A DNA stretch of 64,000 nt from a bacterium (GTDB lineage: Bacteria > Armatimonadota > UBA5829), in the NCBI GenBank assembly GCA_021371935.1, contig JAJFVF010000012.1:241909-305908 (forward strand). The letters are read 5' to 3'. The translations under genes and the position numbers were made by a program. The notes under the pieces were generated by a model. The model ran no database searches and was not told where the DNA came from. It saw only the letters and a list, made by a program, of their open reading frames with translations. Shown piece after piece: positions 27,712 through 37,613 of this stretch. Positions within the stretch are counted from its first letter, which is position 1; each line of letters opens with the position of its first letter.

Positions 27712-28341
27712 TTAGGCGATTAGCTTGAATATATCATCAATAGCCTTTTTTTCACGCTGAGCAACATCTTGTGCCGGTTTTCCAAGAGCCACCATTGCCG
27801 CAAGCTGCCATGGATCACCAATACCAATACACTTTTCAATAGATTGACGAGCGATCAATGGACCACTGAGCCAGCACCCGCCATAACCCATATCCACAGC
27901 CGCCAGCAGCATATTCTCAATAGCTGCTCCTATGCTCTCAATATCGGGGTGTCCTCGAAGAGCGTTGACATCATTGTGCGACATACCCGAATGCTGCAGA
28001 GCTGAATCCACAATCGCCTCGTATGGACACTGAGCAACAACAATGACTGCTGGTGCATTTTCAAAAAATGTCGAGAACCATTCCACCTGTTTTCTCGCTT
28101 GCTTTTCGTTCTCATCGCCACAGATGGGGAGGCATTGTTCAATCGCTTTACGGACCGAATCGGCCATCTTGCCCAGCAGGTCGCGATTTGTTATCGCAAT
28201 AAACTTCCAGGGCTGAGAGTTGTTCACACTGGGAGCAAGCCCAGCAAGCCTTACCATTTCCTTCAGATCATTCTCGGGCACAGCATCGCCGGCAAACTGC
28301 CTCACGCTGGCTCTTCTTGCTATCACATCCCTAAGTTCCAT
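27712..28341 (-). CDS. Nitroreductase-family FMN oxidoreductase
   Basis: This 209-aa protein has the nitroreductase pattern: RRASVRQFAGDAVPENDLKEMVRLAGLAPSVNNSQPWKFI at the N-terminus, a GAAIENMLLAAVDMGYGGCWL core, and a C-terminal ALGKPA segment. Such dimeric enzymes use FMN and NAD(P)H to reduce nitro compounds, quinones or flavins. The ATG at 28341 has GGAGGG five to six bases upstream. It is a single gene between hairpin island and a divergent operon. Confidence 0.88.
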   Translation of the reverse strand: MELRDVIARRASVRQFAGDAVPENDLKEMVRLAGLAPSVNNSQPWKFIAITNRDLLGKMADSVRKAIEQCLPICGDENEKQARKQVEWFSTFFENAPAVIVVAQCPYEAIVDSALQHSGMSHNDVNALRGHPDIESIGAAIENMLLAAVDMGYGGCWLSGPLIARQSIEKCIGIGDPWQLAAMVALGKPAQDVAQREKKAIDDIFKLIA

Positions 28342-28484
28342 CTTGCCCTCCTTCGAGCAACCATATAGTTTTTTCCATATACCCATATTTGCCAAGAAAA
28401 AATAATTAGAATTTGCGAACAAAACGTCTGCCGGCAGACTATATAGAGATGGTGTTACTTTGCTTTATGTAAAGGAGAAAAATC

Positions 28485-30062
28485 GTGCATTCCCTCTTGG
28501 GCAAGATCGTAGACATTGTCGTAAGTGAGAACGATCCGGATCTTTTGGAAATTTCGTTCAAACCGGCATCCGTCATGCCGAGTCGAGCATGTATTCCGGA
28601 ATGGCTCAAGGATCAGACACTGAAGATCAAGCGGTTTGTTGCCGACCGGCGCGAACTCGGCCACCCAGGCGACAGCATCATCCTTACTCCATCTGAGTCA
28701 TCCAGATGGTTGTATCCTTTAGTTTTGTCACCTGATGTGTCCTATGGTGAACTGCCGGAGAAGATAAGAATAGAACTTCGCTGGTGGAAAGACGACAAGG
28801 TTCCTGATTGCACAATTCATGCGAATGGTCACCAGATAACAGCCAAGCTGGAAAAAGATGGGGATAGTTTTTGCTATGAGGTAGAGACGAGTAGATTTTA
28901 TGAGTCTAGGCCAAAACTGCCTGTTGATTTTGAGGTTACCTGCGACAAGATCAAAGTGTGTTCCAGTGTGCTTCCTGTAGGCGAGCCTTTCTGCAAGAAG
29001 CTGCTGCAGCCTCAAGGTGAGGTATATCGTGTCGAAAACGACTGGTTTTCAGTGGATATTACAACAAAGTCCAGAGCCGCAGGAATCATGGCGCTGCGTG
29101 AAAAAGGACGTGGAATCGACCATTTCCGTGCCCCCGAAGACCTGATACAGGCACAGTTGGAGCTTGCCGGACACTCCGACAGGCTGCGTAAGTGCTTTGA
29201 GTGGTGGAAGCAAATGGATGATGTCGCAATGACCTCTTCGGGAGCAAGGCACGAAGGCGGGGCGACGAACCTTGTCCTTGAAGGCATGCTCGACGATGGG
29301 ATGGGACTGAGGACTACTCTCAACTGCACCCTGTATGACGCAATGCCTTTGATCAGTTGGCGGCGCGATTACCATATGCTGCCTGCTCAGAAAAAAGATG
29401 ATAAGAAGGATAAGCCGGAGGCTCCAAAGGAGCCGTCGGATAACCTGAGTTCGCTTTCGCTCGCATTCCATGGTGGTTGGATTGCTGAGAAGAACGAGCA
29501 CACAGGAAGCCGCGTGCTTTGTGCAGATAACGGGAGACTTGCTGTAATCCGCTGCGCGCAGACCAGCGAAGCATTTCACGCTCGCAGTTGGCGGATGAGC
29601 AGCGGTTGGGCTGTTGTGGAGCATCCGGCAAGACGTGAATATACGATGTATCTGTTTGATGAGCACTCACTGCCATATCTGCTCACATGGCTCAAATCTC
29701 ACACAATTACGCTGGAGCCAAACTGGCCATCCTGCCTCATCAAGCCTGAGAGCAGCTTAGGCAAAACACTTGGTATAACAGTCGGAGAGTGCTGTGGAGC
29801 CAGTGGCCAGGGCGCTTGGGTCGCAAGTCGTATCAAAAACAGCAGTGGTCTGCACTGTGGTGTCATCGCTCGCCTGAGTTCGCCCTCAAAAAATACTGCG
29901 ACATTCACCATAGGAAAAGAAAGACGCGAGGTTGAGCTTGAAAAGATAGTCGTAACCGGTATAGGTACGATATATTTCGCATCTGCCGATTTTATCGATG
30001 CGGATATGAATGACAGTTTCGATGTATCAGTCGCCGATATTGCAGGCAGGAGGCAGTCATGA
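28485..30062 (+). CDS. Unknown 525-aa protein coupled to a GCS2-type ligase
   Basis: I do not recognise this protein. It starts at a GTG with AAAGGAG seven bases upstream and has no signal peptide. The second half is beta-rich with GIDHFRAPEDLIQAQLELAGHSDRLRKCFEWWKQMDD, SWRRDYHMLPAQKKDDKKDK (a charged loop), AVIRCAQTSEAFHARSWRMSSGWAVVEHPARREYTMYLFDEHSLPYLL. It may be a carbohydrate-active or hydrolase-type beta-sandwich. Its stop overlaps the start of the GCS2 gene (ATGA), so the two proteins are made together. Confidence 0.6.
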   Translation: MHSLLGKIVDIVVSENDPDLLEISFKPASVMPSRACIPEWLKDQTLKIKRFVADRRELGHPGDSIILTPSESSRWLYPLVLSPDVSYGELPEKIRIELRWWKDDKVPDCTIHANGHQITAKLEKDGDSFCYEVETSRFYESRPKLPVDFEVTCDKIKVCSSVLPVGEPFCKKLLQPQGEVYRVENDWFSVDITTKSRAAGIMALREKGRGIDHFRAPEDLIQAQLELAGHSDRLRKCFEWWKQMDDVAMTSSGARHEGGATNLVLEGMLDDGMGLRTTLNCTLYDAMPLISWRRDYHMLPAQKKDDKKDKPEAPKEPSDNLSSLSLAFHGGWIAEKNEHTGSRVLCADNGRLAVIRCAQTSEAFHARSWRMSSGWAVVEHPARREYTMYLFDEHSLPYLLTWLKSHTITLEPNWPSCLIKPESSLGKTLGITVGECCGASGQGAWVASRIKNSSGLHCGVIARLSSPSKNTATFTIGKERREVELEKIVVTGIGTIYFASADFIDADMNDSFDVSVADIAGRRQS

Positions 30063-31282
30063 ACATATTTGAGCCAAGGACATACAGCACCGACTGGGAG
30101 ATAATGGTTGTCGACCGATTGGATCGCTGGATAGATAATTTTGAAATACTGCTTGGTTTTGCGGGTGAACTGAAAGCTGAACTCGATCTGCCCGTGCAAG
30201 TAGACTGGAATACACTCGAGTTTGCCATGGGTATAAACTCATCGTTCGACCAGTTCTGGAATCGGATAAAACTGGTAACCGACCGAGCGGTGCAGATGCT
30301 TCATGAATATGATCTGGATCTGTTTCCGGCAGGCGCACACCCGATCGCGCCGATGTTCAACTCGTCACATATACATGTGGGCACAATACATGATGAGTCC
30401 GCCGGAATACGCATGGAAAGTCAGTTGATGAGATATTCTCCGGCATTCGCGGCTCTTGCCGCAAATTCCCCCGTAGCGGAGGGGCGAAGGGGTGAGTTTA
30501 AGAGCTATCGTGTGCGCCACATTGCTCATGGCTGCACCAGGCCCGGCACTCTGCGCGATCCTCAATTTGCCCAACCCGAGTGGGGCACCGATGCCGCTCC
30601 AAAAGTGTATGGTGTGCCGACTCTGGAAGTCAGAATTACCGACTGTGCTTCATCACGCAGACTCCTTGCCGAGTTTGCTACATTCATAGCGGCATATGTG
30701 CACTATCAAGGGACCAAAATCGATAACGGCTGCAAAATGACTGCTGAAGACTATCGAGAGTGTCTTACAAACCGTTGGGCGGCGGCGAAGTATGGACTGC
30801 AGGCGACTTTTAGCTGGCATGGAAAGCCCATAACGGCTGTCGACCTGATCAATGAAATGCTGGACGAGTGCAAAGCCGAACTGGCTGCACTGGGTGCAAA
30901 GCGCTTGGACCTTAATATAATAAACGCTATGCTTGAAAAGCGGTTTTGCCAGGCTGACTTTGTGCTCGGTATGATGGATCGCTATAAAGACCCGTACCTG
31001 CTGTCTTCGGCATACGCCAAGTTGGTCCGTCATTGGGAAATATTTGAAGAGTATCTTGAGAGTGCGCCCACTCTGGAGCCGGCGCTTATGGTTGATGAGA
31101 AGACAGTAATAGCGGAGCATCTGTCTTTTGTTGGAGAGGGAACGCATTTCTACCGTTTGCGCGAAGCCATGTTCTATCCTGCGCCCGCGACAGACGAGAT
31201 AATCGAAGCTATGATCGAGCAGGAACTGATAAAGCGTGAGATAACGCCCAGCTGCGGCACACTGCTTCATAGGATAGGCTAG
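30059..31282 (+). CDS. GCS2-family carboxylate-amine ligase (glutamate-cysteine ligase-like)
   Basis: This 407-aa protein resembles the GCS2 family (PF04107, YbdK/GshA-plant type): WEIMVVDRLDR near the start, HPIAPMFNSSHIHVG, YGVPTLEVRITDCASSRRLLAEFATFIAAYV. These ligases join Glu or another acid to an amino acid using ATP. The substrate is not predicted. Four-base overlap with the unknown 525-aa gene and a following GNAT suggest a small biosynthetic or modification operon. Confidence 0.8.
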   Translation: MNIFEPRTYSTDWEIMVVDRLDRWIDNFEILLGFAGELKAELDLPVQVDWNTLEFAMGINSSFDQFWNRIKLVTDRAVQMLHEYDLDLFPAGAHPIAPMFNSSHIHVGTIHDESAGIRMESQLMRYSPAFAALAANSPVAEGRRGEFKSYRVRHIAHGCTRPGTLRDPQFAQPEWGTDAAPKVYGVPTLEVRITDCASSRRLLAEFATFIAAYVHYQGTKIDNGCKMTAEDYRECLTNRWAAAKYGLQATFSWHGKPITAVDLINEMLDECKAELAALGAKRLDLNIINAMLEKRFCQADFVLGMMDRYKDPYLLSSAYAKLVRHWEIFEEYLESAPTLEPALMVDEKTVIAEHLSFVGEGTHFYRLREAMFYPAPATDEIIEAMIEQELIKREITPSCGTLLHRIG

Positions 31283-31284
31283 AA

Positions 31285-31842
31285 ATGATGGAGACAACCG
31301 GCAACGCAATGAATGTTCAGATCATCAAAGCTGACAAAGACAGGATTGATGTAATTCGCAATCTTGTGCACTTTTATATATATGATCTCTCTGAAGTCAT
31401 GGGCTGGGACTGTCCTGAAAACGGGTTATTCGGCGGATGTGATGACCTTCCGCAATACTGGGCCAAAATGCCTGATGATCCTAAATATGCCTGGCCATCA
31501 GGTTGGAAAGGTTACCCTTTTATAATAAAAGTCGATGATAAAATCGCTGGGTTCGCGCTCGCAAGAAAATTGGGTGCTGAGGCTGTCTATGAGATGGGTG
31601 ATTTTTTCATTCTCAGAAAGTATCGCAGCAAAGGCGTAGGTAAATATGTCGCATGCAGCATTTTCGATGCGTTTGCCGGGAAATGGCGGGTAGCTCAAAT
31701 GGTCGGAAACACTCCAGCGCAAGCTTTCTGGAGCAGAGTCATTGACGGATATACAAATGGAAATCACCAAGAGTGCAATGATTTTGACGAGATACACGGA
31801 GTTGAACTGAGCGTCATATATTTCAACAGTGTTTGCCGATGA
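31285..31842 (+). CDS. GNAT-family N-acetyltransferase
   Basis: A 185-aa protein with the GNAT core: IIKVDDKIAGFALARK (beta2-beta4), MGDFFILRKYRSKGVGKYVACSIFDAF (acetyl-CoA loop R-S-K-G-V-G), and VAQMVGNTPAQAFWSRVIDGY. It lies 2 bases after the GCS2 gene. The ATG at 31285 has AGGATAG about nine bases upstream; an ATG at 31309 is possible. The acceptor is unknown, perhaps a product of the ligase. Confidence 0.8.
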   Translation: MMETTGNAMNVQIIKADKDRIDVIRNLVHFYIYDLSEVMGWDCPENGLFGGCDDLPQYWAKMPDDPKYAWPSGWKGYPFIIKVDDKIAGFALARKLGAEAVYEMGDFFILRKYRSKGVGKYVACSIFDAFAGKWRVAQMVGNTPAQAFWSRVIDGYTNGNHQECNDFDEIHGVELSVIYFNSVCR

Positions 31843-31858
31843 AGGAATAAGCCTCAAC

Positions 31859-33592
31859 TTAATATACGCTGGCAGAGGTTATCTCGCGTTCAGCCGGGTG
31901 AGTGCCGTCAGGCTTATATGTGCCGAGTGTTCCGACCACAGTCACGGATTGACCCAATGAAAGGCTGGTGCCGTCGGCATCAACTCTGATCCCTGTGGGA
32001 ATAGTTGGGTCCTGGACATAGATGCAGTCGCCATAAATCGCCGAAACAACCACATCATCCAGTCGCACATACGAACCGTCCGCAATTGCCTTGACATTTC
32101 TGACGGATGCAATTACAGGATTGGATGCGAATGCCTTGAGGCATGCACTTGCATTGGCTGTCACTGACGTCATATCGGTCCATGTGTTTCCAGTGCTGCT
32201 TATGTAGGTTTCACCTGAGTTAGCCGTAGCCGCGCTTGAGTAGCCCGCATAGGGATATTCAAAACCTATTGGATAGTTGTATCCCGGCGTGGTCAGTTTC
32301 ACAACACACGAATACTTTGTTCCCGCTGTCAACAGCACCGGCGTATTGAGTGCGATTGTGTGGTAACCGGCTGCCAATATGGTCCCGGTTTGGGAAGTCA
32401 CGAGTGTTCCTGATGTAGGTTTTGATGTCGGGCTTTCGTAGATTCTGAGTTCGTAACTTGTGCTGTCTTTTAAGGCATACCAGGCCGCTGCGCGCAGGAC
32501 ACTGTCGGAGTCGGCGTAAAAGACCATAGCGGCCCATGCCGTGTTGCTGCCGTAACCGACCATGCTGACTAAACCAAGAGTATCATAAGAGTATTGTGTA
32601 TCGTATTCATCGGGAGAACCAGCAAGAAACACAGCGTTTTCATTTGAAACACTTGAGCTATACGCCTTTCCCATATTGGCATCATAATACGATATCCAGA
32701 AATACCCCACATCTCCCCAGCTTGTCCCCCAACTGTTCTTTATCAGAAATGCGCCGTCACCGCCCGGCGTGCTCAAAAAATTACTTGCCGGGTAGTAATC
32801 ATTCCACCCGACAATGCAGACTGCATGATTGGGTTCGATGGATGCCGAGCAGTAATATGACGTGGTTGTAGATTTATAGTAGCTGCTGCTCCAGTAAAAC
32901 GTAGTGTAGACGGCACCGTAGTTTATGATTGCATTTTTTATTGCGTCGTTATCCGTGGAACTGGTCCGGTCCGGCAGGAAGATCACATCCTGCACATGTT
33001 TTTTTGGCGAGAACCCCGATGTTGATATACAAGCGGTTGTGTATGGGTCTTCTGTTTCAAGTAATGGACCGTCCCATCTTGCAAGATATGCCGCTGCCAT
33101 CACTCTGTTGCCGCCATAGCAGCATGTATAGTCAAAACCATGATTGTTTTTCATATTATTTTCGGAGAAGTCCCATATTTCACCCGGCATAAGATACGAT
33201 TCTATTGAGCCGAGAGCTGCAAATGCCCAGCAGCTTCCGCATGAGCCTTGGTTTTTTACGGATGTAAGCTTGCCCGTCGTGCGAAGGTCATAATACGTAG
33301 GAAGAGACGATGATAACTCACCCAATATTGATACTTTGCGGCTTGGCGCGGGTAATATGAATGGCTCTGGAACAAGACCCAGGCCGGGTGTGTCGGCGCC
33401 GGATTCCAAACCAGCAGTATTCAGTGCACTAACAGAACCATGCTTGTTGATATGTTCGATGAACCGTGGGTTCATTGGGGCAAGCGAATGCCTTGGCTGC
33501 TGATTAACCTTAACAGATAGAGTGGGCGCACCGAATGCAGCCACAGTCGTAAAAGACCAGATGACCAATATCAGTAACCTTATGATTATCAT
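31859..33592 (-). CDS. Secreted papain-like (C1A) cysteine protease with lectin-like and OB-fold C-terminal domains
   Basis: A 577-aa exported protease (signal peptide MIIIRLLILVIWSFTTVAAFG). Catalytic residues are present: Cys121 in NQGSCGSCWAF, His256 in EPNHAVCIVGWND, Asn286 in LIKNSWGTSWGD. A beta domain with YELRIYESPTSKP and YSCVVKLTTPGYNYPIGFEYP matches the lectin-like domain found after many bacterial C1A proteases. The last 80 residues form an OB-fold (DGSYVRLDDVVVSA, CIYVQDPTIPTGIRV, VTVVGTLGTY). The ATG at 33592 has AAGGACA upstream. It is unlike the left-edge protease, which has PNGGE repeats instead. Confidence 0.85.
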   Translation of the reverse strand: MIIIRLLILVIWSFTTVAAFGAPTLSVKVNQQPRHSLAPMNPRFIEHINKHGSVSALNTAGLESGADTPGLGLVPEPFILPAPSRKVSILGELSSSLPTYYDLRTTGKLTSVKNQGSCGSCWAFAALGSIESYLMPGEIWDFSENNMKNNHGFDYTCCYGGNRVMAAAYLARWDGPLLETEDPYTTACISTSGFSPKKHVQDVIFLPDRTSSTDNDAIKNAIINYGAVYTTFYWSSSYYKSTTTSYYCSASIEPNHAVCIVGWNDYYPASNFLSTPGGDGAFLIKNSWGTSWGDVGYFWISYYDANMGKAYSSSVSNENAVFLAGSPDEYDTQYSYDTLGLVSMVGYGSNTAWAAMVFYADSDSVLRAAAWYALKDSTSYELRIYESPTSKPTSGTLVTSQTGTILAAGYHTIALNTPVLLTAGTKYSCVVKLTTPGYNYPIGFEYPYAGYSSAATANSGETYISSTGNTWTDMTSVTANASACLKAFASNPVIASVRNVKAIADGSYVRLDDVVVSAIYGDCIYVQDPTIPTGIRVDADGTSLSLGQSVTVVGTLGTYKPDGTHPAEREITSASVY

Positions 33593-33670
33593 GCGTTTGT
33601 CCTTGTAGGGTTTGATATAATTGTTCCACACTGAATACGTTCAAACGTAATCTAGCCCGGGTATTTTATT

Positions 33671-33699
33671 TTGTCAAGACCTGACCGATTGTTTATAGA
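33671..33699 (+). promoter_or_regulatory. Promoter of the PEBP-like gene
   Basis: TTGTCA at 33671-33676, a 17-base spacer, TATAGA at 33694-33699, then AAAGGGGG as the ribosome site of the gene starting at 33722. Confidence 0.6.
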
Positions 33700-33721
33700 T
33701 AAATGAAAGGGGGAAGTTAGT

Positions 33722-34276
33722 GTGCGAAGGATGATATGGATTTTTATAATCACCGCGGCTTTGTGCTCATGTAAAAGAATGAATATTGTTGCCGCCGGTA
33801 AAACTGGAGACAAGGTTATGACAATCCAGGTCACCAGCACTGCGTTTAGGGAAGGAGAGCCTATCCCTTCCAAATACACATGCAAAGGCTCGGATATTTC
33901 TCCACCTCTCGCCTGGACCAAGGTGCCAAGCACAGCAAAAACAATGGCTCTTATTGCCGATGACCCTGATGCGCCCATGGGCACATGGGTCCATTGGGTG
34001 CTCTATAATCTGCCCGCAAATATGAATGAGTTGCCCGAAGCGGTACCGAATGAAAAGCATCTTTCAAGCGGAGCATCCCAAGGGGTCAACAGCTCGGGCA
34101 AAATCGGCTATCAGGGACCCTGTCCTCCAAGCGGCACACATAGATACTACTTCAAGGTCTACGCGCTCGACACCCAACTCAAACTGAGCGATAGTGTGAC
34201 CAAGTCTCAGCTCTTGGAAGCTATGAAAGGCCATGTGTTGGCTGAAGGTACATTGATGGGAAGATTCAGCCATTGA
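33722..34276 (+). CDS. YbhB/YbcL-family PEBP-like protein, predicted lipoprotein
   Basis: A 184-aa protein with the phosphatidylethanolamine-binding fold: FREGEPIPSKYTCKGSDISPPLAW, IADDPDAPMGTWVHWVLYNLP (the conserved DPDxP and HW), GPCPPSGTHRYYFKVYALD. The N-terminus (MRRMIWIFIITAALCSC) could be a lipoprotein signal. It starts at GTG 33722 with AGGGGG seven bases upstream. Function in bacteria is unclear; ligands are phospholipid head groups or small anions. Confidence 0.88.
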   Translation: MRRMIWIFIITAALCSCKRMNIVAAGKTGDKVMTIQVTSTAFREGEPIPSKYTCKGSDISPPLAWTKVPSTAKTMALIADDPDAPMGTWVHWVLYNLPANMNELPEAVPNEKHLSSGASQGVNSSGKIGYQGPCPPSGTHRYYFKVYALDTQLKLSDSVTKSQLLEAMKGHVLAEGTLMGRFSH

Positions 34277-34306
34277 GTCTATCGATATCCTCCGATTTTT
34301 TCATCA

Positions 34307-34390
34307 CCTAACCCGGATTGTGCGTGAAGCGCATAATACGGGTCTACGAGAGCATTATTCACGTTTCTCGTGAATAATGCGGGCTAAACC
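34307..34390 (-). repeat. Double-hairpin dispersed repeat, copy A
   Basis: Two palindromes: ACCCGGATTGTGCG / CGCATAATACGGGT (34311-34343, two mismatches) and GCATTATTCACG / CGTGAATAATGC (34352-34380, perfect 12 bp). Related copies occur at 49918 (B) and 57271 (C, opposite strand). It lies between the PEBP and GH106 genes. Confidence 0.85.
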
Positions 34391-34463
34391 GGCAAATGCA
34401 GGAGGTCTATGACCGGTAAAGAATAAGAAGATCAGAGAGAATGCAATAACCGGAGGAATCAAT

Positions 34464-37400
34464 TTGGACAGACAGGGCTTTGCAAACCCCGATAAAATAC
34501 TCAGGCCAGCGCCATTTTGGGCGATAAACAGTGCCATTTCGCCTGAAGAGGCTGCACGACAGATAACGGATATGATCGGCGTCGGGCTATCCGGCGGCTT
34601 TTTTCACTCACGACATGGTCTTCTGACAGACTATATGAGCGACGAATGGTTCGAGACCATGCGCGCAGCCATTAAAGCTGCCAAGGGCAACGGCGGTTAT
34701 CTTTGGCTCTACGATGAGGACCTCTGGCCTAGCGGCAACGCAGGCGGGCAGGTGGCCGGCAAGAAAGATGAATATCGGGCGGCCCATCTTTTGGCTTACC
34801 TTGTCGCTGCGGGTGAGGATGATCCCGACATCAATGATGACCAGGCCATCAAGTATTGCTACGCCATAAAGTGCCGAAAAGGACTCGCTTTGAATGACTT
34901 CGAGTCCGTTCCACTCGACCGTATAGACGGTTGCAGAGAGTTTGAACGGCTCTTCATGATCCGCTCATATTCTCCCAAGACAGGCTGGTGGAGCGGTGAG
35001 TCGTATGCAAACCTGCTCAACCCCGAGGCCATGCGCGAGTTTATCAACCTTACGCATGAAGTCTATGCCAGGGAGCTTGGTGATGAGTTCGGCAAGACGA
35101 TACCGGGCATATTTACAGACGAACCCCAGATCGCTTATTCACCAACCAGCCTGCCGTGGTACGATGGCATTCCCGAGCTTTACGAAAAGTGGATGGGTAG
35201 AAATTTCGAGCTTGACCTGCCATTCCTGTTTTTTGACGGAGCAGAATCAAGAAAGATAAGGCTGCTTGTGTATCGGGCGATCAACAGGCAGTTCTTGGAG
35301 GCCTATTCAAAGCAGATATTCGACTGGTGTGATGAGCACGGCATAGAGCACACCGGCCATTACGTGCCCGAAGATACTATAAAGGATCAGATAAGATACA
35401 ATGCGGGCTCGATCATGGGTCACTATCGCTATCAGCATGCGCCAGGCATAGACCACCTCTGCAGACAGGTCAAAGGTTTTAAGACTGGCGAGGGCATGCT
35501 TTTAACGGTCAAGCAGGTCTCCTCAGCGGCGCGCCAGCTCGGGCGAAAACGTGTTCTGGATGAGATATTCGGTGTGAGCCGACACACAAACACATTTGAG
35601 GATTTCAAGTGGCTCGGTGACTTTGACCTTGCGCTCGGCGCCAATTTCTTTGTGCCTCATCTGACCTGGTATTGTGCAAAAGGACGCCGCAAGCGCGACT
35701 TTCCGCCTGTGTGGAACTATCAGCAGACATATTGGAATGAACTCAATCCTCTCAACGATTACTTCACGCGAACCGCATATGCTCTAACTCAGGGCAGACC
35801 TGCAGTCGATATCGTAATGCTCCACCCTGTCGACAGTGCCACGGCTGCACGGAGGATTGGTGTGGAGTCTCGCGTATGCGCTTCAGCCAATACTCAGAGG
35901 GTGCCGCTTGATCTGCCGACGGAAGACCTGCAGGTCGCAGATGATCTGGATATGCATTTGCGTAAAGCCCTCGATGCGATTCTGGTAACTGGCCGGGACT
36001 GCGACCTGGGCGATGAGGGCTATATCGAAGATATGGGCAGCGTTGCCGGCGATAATTTTGTTATCGGCGAGATGAGCTATAAGACTGTGGTTGTGCCTCC
36101 GTCAACTACATGGCGGCCCAAGACATTTGATCTGCTCAAGCGGTTTAGTGCTAACGGCGGCAGGATAGTCATGCTTGGAAAACTTCCGACTGAACTAGAT
36201 TGCGAAGAAGCAAGTGATCAGTGGAAAGAGCTTGCCGGGATGCCCAATGTATGGTCGCTGCCATGCTCGGTCCGCGAAATTCAGGAGACGATAGCTGAGA
36301 TAGCTCCATGTTCATTTGCAATCACGGATATGGACGGCAGATTCGTGCCCGATACATACATCCACAGGCGGATTGACGGCGACCAAGAGATTGTTTTCAT
36401 CATAAACTCCAGTCGTGACGATGCCAGGAACTACATCATCACCTTTAAGAACGCTGCAGACAAACACCTTGCCGAGTGGGATGCCTTAACGGGAGAATGC
36501 GAGTCTGCCGAGCCGATGGTGCTTGGGGATGATCTGCGGGCGGAAATATCTCTGCCGCCATGCGGTTCTCTGCTGCTCACACTTGGAGGGTATATCAAAC
36601 CGTGCGAGATTGAAGATGATGAATATGAGGAGCACGAGCACGACGAGTCGGTGAGTATGACGATCTTTGACGGCGAGTTCGACTTTGAGCGCACAGAAGA
36701 AAATGTGCTGGTGCTCGACCGCATCAGTGTCTCATACGATGGCGGCAAGTCATTTGGACCAGAGGATTTGGAGTATCGGGTTCGCAAGAGTATTGCAAAC
36801 CACTTTGGCACTGCCCCTGCCCTGGAGTGGCAGCCATGGGTTGCCGTCCGCAAGCACCTCTTTGACGGCAAAGGCGGCAAGATAGTCCTGCGATACAAAT
36901 TCACCAGCGATCTGGATAAGTCCAAGTCATTTGCGGTGATAGAAGATATCGAGAAGGGCAGCCTCACTGTAAACGGCGCGGCTGTCGATATCGGTAACAA
37001 GAGCTGGCACTGGGACAGAGCCTTTGGTAAAGTCGAAATCACCCAGTTTGTGAAGCAGGGTGAGAATGTGATGGACTTTGCACTCGACTATGATTTTATG
37101 ACTGAAGTCGAGTCGGCTTATATTGTCGGCGACTTCGGCGTCGCCATGGCCGATCCGTGCCGAGGTAAGATAGTCGCTGAACCGTCTAAACTCAAGGTTG
37201 GAACCTGGACGGATCAAGGCTACCCGTTCTATACGGGTCGAATGATCTACAAAGCAGAGTTTTTTGCAGAAAGAGACAGCCATGTGTTTGTGCGGCTCCT
37301 CAGGCCGTCGGGCACTCTCTATAAAGTCCATGTGAACGGTAAGGAGGCAGACAAAATACTCTGGCGGCCATATGAGGTCGATCTGACACCGTTTGTTCGG

Positions 37401-37592
37401 TCGGGCAAGAATCTTCTGGATATAGAAGTGGTCTCCAGCCTGCAAAATGCATGGGGACCGTTACATGAACAGATTGGTGAAGACAATATATGGTGCAGCC
37501 CGGAGGCATTTGAAGACGACAAAATTCTGCGGGAGCAGATAAATTTATTCCCATATGGTCTGCTCGGTGGGATTGAGATAATCAGCTTTTGA
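34464..37592 (+). CDS. GH106-like glycoside hydrolase (alpha-L-rhamnosidase-type)
   Basis: A 1042-aa protein without a signal peptide. It matches the GH106 organisation: N-terminal FWAINSAISPEEAARQITDMIGVGLSGGFFHSRHGLLTDYMSDEWFETM, WLYDEDLWPSGNAGGQV, IPGIFTDEPQ, HTGHYVPED, then a beta-galactosidase-like middle part (VVVPPSTTWRP, NGGRIVMLG) and a C-terminal beta-sandwich (VFVRLLRPSGTLYKVHVNG, LTPFVRSGKNLLDIEVVSSLQN). Enzymes of this family remove alpha-L-rhamnose. The TTG at 34464 has CGGAGGA six bases upstream. The MFS transporter starts 21 bases later, suggesting sugar uptake coupled to this enzyme. Confidence 0.8.
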   Translation: MDRQGFANPDKILRPAPFWAINSAISPEEAARQITDMIGVGLSGGFFHSRHGLLTDYMSDEWFETMRAAIKAAKGNGGYLWLYDEDLWPSGNAGGQVAGKKDEYRAAHLLAYLVAAGEDDPDINDDQAIKYCYAIKCRKGLALNDFESVPLDRIDGCREFERLFMIRSYSPKTGWWSGESYANLLNPEAMREFINLTHEVYARELGDEFGKTIPGIFTDEPQIAYSPTSLPWYDGIPELYEKWMGRNFELDLPFLFFDGAESRKIRLLVYRAINRQFLEAYSKQIFDWCDEHGIEHTGHYVPEDTIKDQIRYNAGSIMGHYRYQHAPGIDHLCRQVKGFKTGEGMLLTVKQVSSAARQLGRKRVLDEIFGVSRHTNTFEDFKWLGDFDLALGANFFVPHLTWYCAKGRRKRDFPPVWNYQQTYWNELNPLNDYFTRTAYALTQGRPAVDIVMLHPVDSATAARRIGVESRVCASANTQRVPLDLPTEDLQVADDLDMHLRKALDAILVTGRDCDLGDEGYIEDMGSVAGDNFVIGEMSYKTVVVPPSTTWRPKTFDLLKRFSANGGRIVMLGKLPTELDCEEASDQWKELAGMPNVWSLPCSVREIQETIAEIAPCSFAITDMDGRFVPDTYIHRRIDGDQEIVFIINSSRDDARNYIITFKNAADKHLAEWDALTGECESAEPMVLGDDLRAEISLPPCGSLLLTLGGYIKPCEIEDDEYEEHEHDESVSMTIFDGEFDFERTEENVLVLDRISVSYDGGKSFGPEDLEYRVRKSIANHFGTAPALEWQPWVAVRKHLFDGKGGKIVLRYKFTSDLDKSKSFAVIEDIEKGSLTVNGAAVDIGNKSWHWDRAFGKVEITQFVKQGENVMDFALDYDFMTEVESAYIVGDFGVAMADPCRGKIVAEPSKLKVGTWTDQGYPFYTGRMIYKAEFFAERDSHVFVRLLRPSGTLYKVHVNGKEADKILWRPYEVDLTPFVRSGKNLLDIEVVSSLQNAWGPLHEQIGEDNIWCSPEAFEDDKILREQINLFPYGLLGGIEIISF

Positions 37593-37613
37593 AAGGCAGT
37601 TTGGGAGTTTTAG

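Noticed and set aside
27494-27715. 73-aa ORF in the hairpin island
   Set aside because: It lies across the five stems and lacks a ribosome site.
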